In this document: in pieces, positions 16,259 to 24,113 of the stretch
Numbering within the stretch: the stretch's first letter is position 1
How the letters are laid out: each line of letters begins with the position of its first letter
DNA from: RI-106 sp964496875
Lineage (GTDB): Bacteria > Cyanobacteriota > Vampirovibrionia > Obscuribacterales > Obscuribacteraceae
DNA: 64,000 bases
Assembly (NCBI GenBank): GCA_964496875.1
Contig: CAZCBH010000005.1
Span: forward strand, 76,549-140,548
Direction of reading: 5' to 3'
Translations under genes and position numbers: made by a program
Notes under the pieces: generated by a model
Database searches by the model: none
Seen by the model: only the letters and a program-made list of their open reading frames with translations
Told to the model about the DNA's origin: nothing

Positions 16259-18313
16259 CTAGCCAATCTGTCTGGAGCCTGGACCTTCGAACAGCCTGTA
16301 GGCCTCTTTTAAGAGAGTCGATTGCTCTTCCGGTTCTTCTCTGAGCGAGGATGGCTTATCTGCCGAAGGTGCCTTGCCGTTTCCATTTCCATTTCTGTTT
16401 TCGCTTTCGCTTTCGCTACTATTTTTGTCTTCGTTTTCGATTCTGCTTCTAATCGGTTCTTGATCTTCCGGGCTAAGTCGAGGCGGTCTTTGAATCGGTT
16501 CCATTGCAGGCTCAGGCTCATGCACATGAACATGAACAGAATCAGCCTTCTCTCTCTCTTTCGGCTCCGGCTTTCTCTGGTCGTTTATTGCGGGAGAAGC
16601 CGGTCTCCCTTCAGGCTTTTTTCGAACCAGCTCCTCTTCCTGGACCACTTTCACTTTTACCGTGACCTCCTGACCGGTCACTGCCCGATAGGCTTTTTCT
16701 ATCTGGTCCGATTTACCTTCTATAGATTTCTGGAAAAACTCTTTGTTCACGCCCAGGGTAAGCTGTCCGTTTTCCAGGCTCAGTGGATTGGCGTGCATAT
16801 GGACAAGGCTATAGGCGGGAATACTTATTTTATGGATGGCATCGAGAAGATCCGACCAGAGGGCCTCCAGTTCGTTGCTGACGAAGCCTCCACCGGATGC
16901 CGCCACTTCAACATCAGCAGCATCATCGTCTTCTTCTTCGACTTCATGAACTGGTTGCGGCGTTCTGCTTTCGGGTCTCTCCGGCTCGAGCATCAGCTCC
17001 CTGGAAGGGGCTTCTGCAATCGGTTCCGGAGCAGCGGTGGAAACCGGAGCATGAGCAGGAGCAGCGGGGGGTGGAGCCGATCTGACTCTGGTCTGGGGAA
17101 TGTCTGCTGCCGAGAAATCCCCGTCGGCGATGATCTTCTCTAGTTTTTTCACCTTGTCGGTCAGGTTCTTGACCGAAGCAATATCGATGCGATGGCAGAT
17201 CGAGAGCAGTCCCATCTCCAGAGTCAGCGATGGTTGACTGGATCGTTTTATATTCTGCTCCAGGCGATCCATGAGTTCTACTATCTGGCTCAGCTCTGTT
17301 CTCTCGAACTCTCTGGCCTGGGCTGTTACTTTCTCGACATAGGCTCTGGATCCGGTTACGAACTGGACATTCTCTTCGCTGATAGGCTCTCCTGCTTTCA
17401 GGTAAGAAGCCTTGGTGAGAGCGAGAAAATGCTTAGCCAGCTCCACTGTGATCAGTGATGGTTCCCTGCCCTGGAGCAGCAGTTTGTTCACCGCTTGCAA
17501 GACCGCCTCACCGTTGCAATCTTTTACGCCCAGGCTGATTTCGAGAAGAATATCTTCGTCGAGAGCGCCCAGCAGTACAAGCAGATCCGTTACCTGAACC
17601 GGCTCACCTGGTTTGGATAGCAGGCTGGCCTGATCGAGCAGACCGAGGGCGTCGCGCAGACCTCCTCCGGAACGCCGGGACATGAGATCGAGAGCTTCCT
17701 CGCTTATCTCAATTCCTTCTTTTGCGGCCACCGAATTGAGATGCTCGGCAAGCTGCACTTGATTGACCAGGCGGAACATAAGGCGCTGGCAGCGGCTGAC
17801 TATAGTTGGCGGGACTTTGTGTTCCTCGGTTGTGGCCAGAATAAAAACCACGTTCGGCGGTGGCTCTTCGATGGTCTTGAGCAGAGCGTTGAAGGCCTCC
17901 TTGGTCAACATGTGGCACTCGTCTATGATATAGAGTTTGTGTTTGCCGTCCTGGGTGGCCAGGGGGGCTCGTTCTATAAGCGAGCGAGCATCGTCCACGC
18001 TGTTATTCGAGGCAGCGTCTATTTCGAATACGGATGTGGAGGAGCTGTTCTTGATCGATTCACAGGAAGCGCATTTGAGGCAGGGACTCACCGTCGGACC
18101 CTGGTCGCAGTTTATGGATTTGGCTAGAATCCTGGCCGAAGATGTCTTACCCGTACCTCTTGGTCCGGTGAAGAGATAAGCATGGGCGATGCGGTCGTTC
18201 TCCAGGGCGTTCGAAAGGGTTCTGACCACGGATTTCTGTCCGACCAGCTCTTCGAGGCTTTGAGGTCGGTACTTCAGATATAGAGGTAAGTATTTGTTCG
18301 CTGCGTTTTCCAT
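16259..18313 (-). CDS. dnaX: DNA polymerase III subunits tau/gamma
   Basis: This 684-residue clamp-loader ATPase loads the sliding clamp and organises the replisome. Seen are Walker A GPRGTGKTS, a four-Cys zinc site (CDQG…CLKCASC), Walker B IIDECHML, sensor 1 ATTEEHK and SRC arginine finger, then domain III. A Pro/Ala linker (about 405-465) leads to a C-terminal domain (about 470-560) and a charged low-complexity tail ending in a LLKEAYRLFEG peptide. An in-phase A AAA AAG at 16622-16616 with flanking signals predicts a shorter gamma product of 567 residues ending at a -1-frame TGA (16613-16611). The gene is divergent from msrA. Confidence 0.95.
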   Translation of the reverse strand: MENAANKYLPLYLKYRPQSLEELVGQKSVVRTLSNALENDRIAHAYLFTGPRGTGKTSSARILAKSINCDQGPTVSPCLKCASCESIKNSSSTSVFEIDAASNNSVDDARSLIERAPLATQDGKHKLYIIDECHMLTKEAFNALLKTIEEPPPNVVFILATTEEHKVPPTIVSRCQRLMFRLVNQVQLAEHLNSVAAKEGIEISEEALDLMSRRSGGGLRDALGLLDQASLLSKPGEPVQVTDLLVLLGALDEDILLEISLGVKDCNGEAVLQAVNKLLLQGREPSLITVELAKHFLALTKASYLKAGEPISEENVQFVTGSRAYVEKVTAQAREFERTELSQIVELMDRLEQNIKRSSQPSLTLEMGLLSICHRIDIASVKNLTDKVKKLEKIIADGDFSAADIPQTRVRSAPPPAAPAHAPVSTAAPEPIAEAPSRELMLEPERPESRTPQPVHEVEEEDDDAADVEVAASGGGFVSNELEALWSDLLDAIHKISIPAYSLVHMHANPLSLENGQLTLGVNKEFFQKSIEGKSDQIEKAYRAVTGQEVTVKVKVVQEEELVRKKPEGRPASPAINDQRKPEPKEREKADSVHVHVHEPEPAMEPIQRPPRLSPEDQEPIRSRIENEDKNSSESESENRNGNGNGKAPSADKPSSLREEPEEQSTLLKEAYRLFEGPGSRQIG
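16592..16640 (-). promoter_or_regulatory. Predicted programmed -1 frameshift signal in dnaX
   Basis: Read on the minus strand: a Shine-Dalgarno-like GGAAGAGGAG (16640-16631), 8 nt, the slippery heptamer AAAAAAG (16622-16616) in the phase cgA AAA AAG, a 6-nt spacer, then a stem-loop GGGAGA-CCGGCT-TCTCCC (16609-16592). A -1 slip reads GCC then TGA, adding one Ala and stopping. The order and spacings copy the known E. coli dnaX signal. The stem is short (6 bp), so the efficiency is unknown. Confidence 0.75.
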
Positions 18314-18474
18314 GGAAATGCAAATTGACCGGAGCCGTTTCAGGCTCTTTCAAAATCAGGCTTCTTAGCCTACCTATACTACCGCATTTTGAGCCGCATA
18401 TTGACCGCTACTTAAATCTAATTGTCATTTATCTGCTAATATGCCAAAGCGTCTGTTTGAAGGGATTTACGGGG

Positions 18475-19044
18475 ATGAAAAGCGGACTGGGTCTGATTTT
18501 TTTAATTGGCTCTCTGATAGTTCTCTGCTCTTTCTATGTGGATTCTCGCATCGATTCCAAGAACGATTCGGTAGCGAAGGCGGAAGAGGCTGTGGCGTTG
18601 AGGCGAGCGACGCTCGCCGCCGGCTGATTCTGGGGTGTTGAAGCGGCGCTTCAACGGCTTGCCGGAGTGAAGGAGACCACGGTGGGCTACACCGGTGGTC
18701 ACGAAGAGTCCCCCAGCTATCCTCTGGTCTGTTCGGGCAGCACCGGGCACGCAGAAGCGGTGCAGATCCTTTATGACCCGAAGCAGATCGGCTATAGAAA
18801 GTTGCTTGAAGAGTTCTTCAAGTTGCACAAGCCGGTTTTCGACCAGAAGAGTGTCAAAGGTGGACAGTATCGATCCTCTATCTTCTTCGAGACAAAAGAG
18901 GAAGAGGCGATTGCCAAGTCGGTAAAAGCTCAGTTCGAAAAGGAAGTTAAACAGAAGCTGTACACCGAAATCGTCCCGGGCAGGGAGTTTCATCCGGCTG
19001 AAGAGTATCACCAGGATTACTACAAGAAGGATAATCTGCTTTAG
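18475..19044 (+). CDS. msrA: Membrane-anchored selenocysteine-type peptide methionine sulfoxide reductase MsrA
   Basis: This reads as one frame of 189 residues through an in-frame TGA at 18625-18627. Around it the frame gives ATLAAG-(TGA)-FWGVEAAL, so TGA replaces the catalytic Cys of the GCFWG motif. Downstream are GYTGGHEESPSYPLVCSG, TGHAEAV, GGQYRSSIFF and FHPAEEYHQDYY, all MsrA hallmarks. No C-terminal resolving Cys is present, as in some known Sec-MsrA. The N-terminus has a hydrophobic anchor (about 5-22), placing the enzyme at or outside the membrane. ATG 18475 has GAAGGG about 9 nt upstream. Standard translation would give a 50-residue stub or a C-terminal piece from GTG 18667 without the active site. 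A nonsense mutation or read error remains the alternative. Confidence 0.85.
18625..18655 (+). promoter_or_regulatory. UGA(Sec) codon and candidate bacterial SECIS hairpin
   Basis: After the TGA (18625-18627) lies a perfect inverted repeat GTTGAAGC-GGC-GCTTCAAC (18637-18655): an 8-bp stem, extendable by one U·G pair, and a 3-nt loop starting with GG. The loop begins 17 nt after the UGA. From memory, bacterial SECIS hairpins have the apical loop roughly 16-37 nt after UGA with a G in the first loop bases, which this meets. It is inside the coding frame, as in bacteria. Confidence 0.7.
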
Positions 19045-19064
19045 CGTGGTGGTGTGTAGTGGTG

Positions 19065-19964
19065 TTAAGGGCGGTGCCGATTGCTTCTGCCGGATCGCAT
19101 CTCTTTGACCAGTTCGCGCAGTTGTGCTTTTACTGTCTCTTTCGGCAAGTTGCCACGGTCGCCGTGACCTGCCAGGATCCACTCGAAGTCGTAGGCGATT
19201 AGTTTCTCTACCGAATCGGTCAACTCTTCGTAGGAGTACCAGCAATGCCGTCCGTGCACTTGCAACCTTCTTTCGGCAGTGTGTTCGGCTCTGTCTAAAA
19301 AGAGGTGGTCGCCGCTGAAGAGGTATTTATTCCGGTAAAGGAGGACGACATGACCGAGCGTGTGACCCGGAGTCGGTATCAGAAGGAACGATGGCGAAAT
19401 CTCTACGGGATCGAAACCCTCTAGCACTACCTCGGCATCCGGCTCTGCATGCAGTGCCGCTCTATGGATTATTCTCTCGGCGCCAAAATATTCTGCAAAG
19501 CTTGCCGCATCGGCTACGTCGTCCTCATGGGTCAGAAATATCCGGTTGAGGCCACCGAGCTTTTCGATTTTTTTTACCAGCGACCTGGTGAATCTCGGCG
19601 AATCGACCATCCAGTTTTCGTTCTTGTCTAGAATCAGAAAACTGTTTCCTCCGTATGAACGAGGGGAGTTGAATCCGCAGTAGTAGACATTGCCATCAAG
19701 ATGCAGAGGAAAGTCTTCGATGATGGCTTTTAGCGCGCTGCCATTGCGGTCTCCTATCGAGCCGGTGGGACAGGACAGCAGTGCTCTTGTCGCTTTCCTT
19801 CTCTCTTCCTCTGACCGGGGCTGCCGATAAACCCTGGAATAATCTCCGTCGTCCAGGAAGCAATCCGGGGCGAGTTGTCTGCAGGTATCACAGTTGATGC
19901 AGGTGGTATCGACGAAAAAGTCTCCGTCGATATTCCCCTTTACCATTCTTTTGGGATCCGCCAT
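19065..19964 (-). CDS. Ferredoxin-domain / metallo-beta-lactamase-fold hydrolase fusion
   Basis: This 299-residue protein joins an N-terminal 4Fe-4S ferredoxin-like segment (CINCDTC at about 19-25, further Cys at 34, then CPTGSIG near 66) to a metallo-beta-lactamase fold. The metal motif reads THEDDVAD rather than THxHxDH. PGHTLGHVVLLY, SGDHL and the final LAGHGDRG fit the fold. I believe this divergent motif is typical of the ferredoxin-MBL subfamily, whose substrate is unknown to me. The gene converges on msrA with 20 bp between stops and is divergent from the TPR lipoprotein. A redox-linked hydrolase is inference. Confidence 0.8.
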   Translation of the reverse strand: MADPKRMVKGNIDGDFFVDTTCINCDTCRQLAPDCFLDDGDYSRVYRQPRSEEERRKATRALLSCPTGSIGDRNGSALKAIIEDFPLHLDGNVYYCGFNSPRSYGGNSFLILDKNENWMVDSPRFTRSLVKKIEKLGGLNRIFLTHEDDVADAASFAEYFGAERIIHRAALHAEPDAEVVLEGFDPVEISPSFLLIPTPGHTLGHVVLLYRNKYLFSGDHLFLDRAEHTAERRLQVHGRHCWYSYEELTDSVEKLIAYDFEWILAGHGDRGNLPKETVKAQLRELVKEMRSGRSNRHRP

Positions 19965-20012
19965 CTTGTCTCTGCTTCTCTCAGGTGCCGGCTATGGAGT
20001 ATTATCATTTAT

Positions 20013-21881
20013 ATGCCTCGCTCAACCAAACTAATATTATGTATCTTTTGCATCGGATTCCTGTCCCTCCATCTGCTCACTTCCTGCGGTGGCGGCGAAA
20101 GCTCGAGTCCTGAAGATGAATCGATCAAGCCGGTTGGAAAGCAGGAAAGATCTGTCGAGAAGGGTCAGGAAGAGCCAGGCGACAAGCGAGCCGCTTCTTT
20201 AAGAGAATTCAATTTTTTGAGGTCGGTTATTCCGCTTAAAAATCCGGATAAGTATGTCACTCCGCCGACAAATGAAGATGAGAAAAAGGCATTGAAAGTT
20301 TGTGCGCAGGTCAAGACTCTGGCGGAGAAAGGAAGCTGGGACGAAGCACTGGATTTGGTGCGCAAGGCTTGCATAGATTGTCCAGATTACGCTCCTCTAT
20401 GGAATGCAAAAGGTGTGATTTATAATGAGCAGAAGTTATTAGACAGCGCCATGAAGTCTTACGAAAAGGCTGTGTTGTTAGATCCCAGGTATTTTACCGC
20501 CTGGTCCAACCTGGGCAGTCTCTATGCTCGTCGGGGGCAGTTTGCCCAGTCAGAGCAAATCTTCGACTATCTGACCAGGCTGGCACCGGATGACGCTCGG
20601 GTCTGGACCATGGCAGCTCGCCTTAAAATGGAGCGAGGCAAAGGGCAGGCCGCCGAAAGATATTTGTTGAAAGCGCTGGAGCTGAATGGAAAAAGTCCGG
20701 AGATTTGGTTTCGATTGGCCTACGATTATCATGGTATGAAGCAATACGATAAGGCTCTGACCGCCTACAAAAAAAGTCTTTCTCTGAAGCCGGATTACGC
20801 TCCTGCGCTCAAGTATCTTGGTGTGCTCTATCAAGATCAGAGAAAGTTCGATCTTGCAGAAAAGACTTTTCTTGAACAGGCTTCTAAACATCCGCAAGAG
20901 TCTTCTTCCTGGTCTAATCTCGGCTATCTTGCTCGTTTGAGAGAGCGTCCCCAGGAAGCGCTCAAGTATTACCTCAAAGCCGCGGCTGTAGACAAGAATG
21001 ACGCCCGGGGGCTTGTGGATGCAGGAATCGTCTACATGAACCTCGAACGATTCGAAGAAGCCAGGAGAGTTCTACAGGAAGCCAGAAAACGCGAGCCCTC
21101 CTGGTTCAGCCCTGTTTATCAACTGGGCAAGCTTTCTTTAGAGCAGTATCAATTTGAAGAGGCGCTCAAGTATTTCCATAGCGCGCTCAGTCTTGATCCT
21201 AAAAATCCGAATATATATAACAGTCTCGGCTGCAGTTACGCATTCATGGGAAAAGCCGACAAAGCCCATGAAGCCTTTAAAAAAGCGGTGGAGTTCAATC
21301 CGGGTTATGCGCTTGCCTGGGGCAATCTGGCCGAGACCTATCGCGATATGGGCAATGCCAAAGAGGCAAGGCTCTGTGCCTTCAAAGCTGCTCGATTGAA
21401 TCCGAACAGTCCCTTTATTCTAGCTACCCTGGCTTCTTTCTATATCATCGAAGAGAAGCCGGAACGAGCCAGAAAAATCCTCGAAAAGTCCCTGGCCCTC
21501 GATCCCAATTATTATTTCAGCTGGCACAACCTCGGTCTGATTCATATGCAGGATAACAAGCCGGATCAGGCTCTTGCTGCCTTTAAAAAAGCGGTGGCGA
21601 ATAATCCCGACGATTCATCCAGTTGGACCAATATGGCCGAGATTTATAAAAGAGCCGGCAAGAAAACCGAAAGGGCTCATGCTTTGAAGATGGCGGCGGC
21701 ATGCAGAATCGGTAAGACTCCGGGCGATCTTTATCGCATCGCGCATTCTCTGGAAGAGATGGGGCTTAAGAAAGATGCTTCTGTGGTGCGTAAAAGCGGT
21801 CTGGATCAAGATCCGGATGAGGCCGACGTGCTAATAAATGTTCCATATCTCATGGATCAGGATAGTACTAAAACGCCCTAG
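20013..21881 (+). CDS. TPR-repeat lipoprotein
   Basis: This 622-residue protein begins with a lipoprotein signal peptide (MPRSTKLILCIFCIGF…) with lipobox LLTSC, lipidated Cys near residue 25, then a Ser/Glu-rich linker. From about residue 100 to 580 it is a run of about twelve or more tetratricopeptide repeats with the usual W-x-x-L-G, A-x-x-x-Y/F and A-x-x-x-x-K-A-x-x-x-x-P signatures. TPR superhelices bind protein partners; an envelope scaffold is plausible. The longer frame from 19875 would bury the signal peptide, so ATG 20013 is chosen. It stands alone, divergent from the MBL gene. Confidence 0.85.
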   Translation: MPRSTKLILCIFCIGFLSLHLLTSCGGGESSSPEDESIKPVGKQERSVEKGQEEPGDKRAASLREFNFLRSVIPLKNPDKYVTPPTNEDEKKALKVCAQVKTLAEKGSWDEALDLVRKACIDCPDYAPLWNAKGVIYNEQKLLDSAMKSYEKAVLLDPRYFTAWSNLGSLYARRGQFAQSEQIFDYLTRLAPDDARVWTMAARLKMERGKGQAAERYLLKALELNGKSPEIWFRLAYDYHGMKQYDKALTAYKKSLSLKPDYAPALKYLGVLYQDQRKFDLAEKTFLEQASKHPQESSSWSNLGYLARLRERPQEALKYYLKAAAVDKNDARGLVDAGIVYMNLERFEEARRVLQEARKREPSWFSPVYQLGKLSLEQYQFEEALKYFHSALSLDPKNPNIYNSLGCSYAFMGKADKAHEAFKKAVEFNPGYALAWGNLAETYRDMGNAKEARLCAFKAARLNPNSPFILATLASFYIIEEKPERARKILEKSLALDPNYYFSWHNLGLIHMQDNKPDQALAAFKKAVANNPDDSSSWTNMAEIYKRAGKKTERAHALKMAAACRIGKTPGDLYRIAHSLEEMGLKKDASVVRKSGLDQDPDEADVLINVPYLMDQDSTKTP

Positions 21882-21911
21882 TCGAGTTAGACTTTCAAGC
21901 TGTCGCTTTGT

Positions 21912-23393
21912 CTAAAGGAACTTGAACAGAAGCATGCTCTTTATACGAATCTGACCGAGAGAACTCTTGGATTTTTCGTTCACCCGAGCAAGCTGGAAAG
22001 AGACCTGGCTGACAGGATAGACATAGTTTTTGACCCCGTGCTTACGCGCCGTCGAGTCGGCACCGACATCCGGCTCATTGAGGATGAAGGCGGGCTCTCC
22101 GAACTTCTCTTTCATGGTCTCCAGGGGCGTATCCAGGGTTATCTTCAGACGATCCGGAACGTATTTGGAGTCGAATATACGGAAAGCCTCTACGATGTTG
22201 TTGCGCATGTAGACTTGAAGGCTGGCTTTGCCACCATTTTTCAAGACCCAGACATCCCAGCCGTTGACGTGCGAGCGCAGGACTTGTCCGTTTTTGGCTC
22301 TGGCAGCCGCCAGAAAGGACTCAACCTGAACCCTTGAAGATCCCAATCTCAAGCCCGGAACACCTGATATTGTGTTTGGTGGCATGTAGGCCAGGTGGCT
22401 TATCTCCTGACGGCGTCCGAATGAGGAGGCAAGATGGTTGTCTCCACTTTTATAGAAGTTGTCCGCATCGACTTGCGCGAGTTCGTCTGTCGGCTCTTCT
22501 CTGGGCAGCTTTCTGTCGTACTCTCTAAGATGCCTGTAAGCTGCCGGTTGATCGAGTTTCTTTTCCGCGGCATCGCCGGCACCGCCCATGATGGTGCCAT
22601 TGGTCGCACCCTGCAAAGTCGGCATCATGGCCGAAGAGCTGAAGCTGGCGCCTTTGCTGTAGTCGACTATCTTCGGGGACTGGGCAATAACCCGCCCGCG
22701 CGGAGCAGAGGCCCTGACCAGTTTGTCCTCGCTTGCGGCGGAGGTTTCGGCCTCGGCCGCCGGACGTCCTGCCGATGTGTTTGATAGACCGGAGATTACC
22801 GATGTCAAATCATAGAGTTTTTTGGCTGACTCTTTCAGGTTTTTCTGTGATTCGTTGGACATGCTTCGGCTGTAGCTGCGGACATGCTTGCTGCCTGCCG
22901 ACTCTTCATCCATGTCTGGTGCGTAGTTGAAGCGCGCCCCTCTGTTAGAGGCGATCAACTTTCCTGCTGTGCTCTCGGCTTTTGCTTTGCCGGCTGCGTA
23001 ACCGGTACCCCGCGGCCTGATGGTGAGAGCCGGATTGGCTCCACCCAGGTTCTGATTGAAAATCGGGTTCGCTTGCGTTTGCACAGTATCTGCACGAAGA
23101 CGGCTTTCTCTTGCCTGTTGCATCATAGCTATCTGGGGGGCATTTCCGATTCGTTTGAGGATGCCCATCAAAAGTTTGACACCGGCTTCCGGCGGCGCTT
23201 CCGGAGTTATCTTTCTGGGCGCTGAAGCTGCTTTGGCTTTCCCTTTTGCAACGCTGGATCTCGAAGTCGACGATTTGGCCAGATCTCCTCCGAGAGCAAC
23301 CGGAGCATTGACCAGGAGCGCGCAGGACATAGCCAGCAGGACTGCTCCTGCCGGTATCAAACCTTTGCCTGGCGATCTTTTTATCCGGTGCAT
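21912..23393 (-). CDS. Secreted protein of unknown function, third gene of a two-component operon
   Basis: This 493-residue protein has a signal peptide (about 1-35, ending NAPVALG). The middle (about 40-310) is Ala/Ser/Arg-rich and low in predicted order. The last ~150 residues form a compact domain: ISGVPGLRLGSSRVQVESFL, NGWDVWVLKNG, VYMRNNIVEAFRIFDS, and PLETMKEKFGEP. The pattern 'small starting loop, helix, Gly-Pro, strand' recalls CAP-associated or SmpA-like folds, but I do not recognise a family. It starts 6 bp after the response-regulator stop, so it may be an output or sensor component of that system. Confidence 0.7.
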   Translation of the reverse strand: MHRIKRSPGKGLIPAGAVLLAMSCALLVNAPVALGGDLAKSSTSRSSVAKGKAKAASAPRKITPEAPPEAGVKLLMGILKRIGNAPQIAMMQQARESRLRADTVQTQANPIFNQNLGGANPALTIRPRGTGYAAGKAKAESTAGKLIASNRGARFNYAPDMDEESAGSKHVRSYSRSMSNESQKNLKESAKKLYDLTSVISGLSNTSAGRPAAEAETSAASEDKLVRASAPRGRVIAQSPKIVDYSKGASFSSSAMMPTLQGATNGTIMGGAGDAAEKKLDQPAAYRHLREYDRKLPREEPTDELAQVDADNFYKSGDNHLASSFGRRQEISHLAYMPPNTISGVPGLRLGSSRVQVESFLAAARAKNGQVLRSHVNGWDVWVLKNGGKASLQVYMRNNIVEAFRIFDSKYVPDRLKITLDTPLETMKEKFGEPAFILNEPDVGADSTARKHGVKNYVYPVSQVSFQLARVNEKSKSSLGQIRIKSMLLFKFL

Positions 23394-23399
23394 TGCTCC

Positions 23400-24113
23400 T
23401 CAGTCTCCGTCATTGTCTCCGCCGAGATTGCTCTCCCATTCTGTCAATTCGCTCTGATTAATCAGCCCTCTTTTGTTGGCCAGATATACTGCCCGGCAGC
23501 GCTGATTGAATTCGGTCTCCCGGGATTCTCCCCGTCCTGGAATCCCGAGCTTAGAATAGAGCGACTTCAATCTCGATTGTATCGCTTTCTCCGTTAAATA
23601 AAGCTTCTTGGCTATCGCCGAATCGGTCATGCCCAGCGCGATGCAGACAAGCGCTTCGTATTCTGCCGGTGTCAAGCTGGTGGCACGGTTCTGTGTTCTT
23701 TGAATTACTCTTGCGATACCTGGATGAATCCAGCAATCTCCGGAAAGCACTGCTCGTGCGGCTTCTATCACCTGTTCGTTGGAGGCGTTTTTGAGAACAT
23801 AGCCGAAGGTACCGTCAGGAGGAACGACCTTCCAGAGTTGACGCACATAGACTTCATCCGAGAAATTGGAGAGCATTATCACTCCGGTTTCGGGGATTTT
23901 ACCGAGAATCTGCTCGGCTGCTTTGATGCCCGATAGCTTCGGCATTTTGATATCGAGAAAGATGAGGTCAGGCTTGAGTTTGGCCGAGAGCTCCACAGCC
24001 TCCATGCCGTCGCAGCCTTCATGAAAGGGACCATAGTCGGAGAGATTCTCCTCCAGCAGGTCTCTGAGCCATTTGCGGTCTCTTTGTTCGTCGTCGACAA
24101 GTAGGATAGTCAT
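23400..24113 (-). CDS. NarL/FixJ-family (LuxR-type HTH) response regulator
   Basis: This 237-residue regulator has a receiver domain (acidic pair VDDE at 6-9, phosphoacceptor Asp in DLIFLDIKMP, Lys in YVLKNAS) and a C-terminal LuxR-type helix-turn-helix (about 140-200) with LTPAEYEALVCIALGMTD and KLYLTEKAIQSRLKSLY. Its ATG overlaps the upstream kinase stop by 4 bp, so the CHASE2 kinase is its cognate sensor. An insertion in the C-terminal HTH tail (about 190-237) is longer than usual. Confidence 0.92.
   Translation of the reverse strand: MTILLVDDEQRDRKWLRDLLEENLSDYGPFHEGCDGMEAVELSAKLKPDLIFLDIKMPKLSGIKAAEQILGKIPETGVIMLSNFSDEVYVRQLWKVVPPDGTFGYVLKNASNEQVIEAARAVLSGDCWIHPGIARVIQRTQNRATSLTPAEYEALVCIALGMTDSAIAKKLYLTEKAIQSRLKSLYSKLGIPGRGESRETEFNQRCRAVYLANKRGLINQSELTEWESNLGGDNDGD

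Noticed and set aside
16322..17143. A 273-residue frame opposite dnaX
   Set aside because: It is a shadow frame caused by low-complexity sequence in dnaX.
18667..19044. A stand-alone 125-residue MsrA fragment starting at GTG
   Set aside because: It would lack the catalytic motif. The in-frame upstream sequence with GxFWG across the TGA fits one MsrA far better.
19875..20012. The 46-codon N-terminal extension of the TPR lipoprotein
   Set aside because: It would bury the lipoprotein signal peptide and overlaps the divergent MBL gene.
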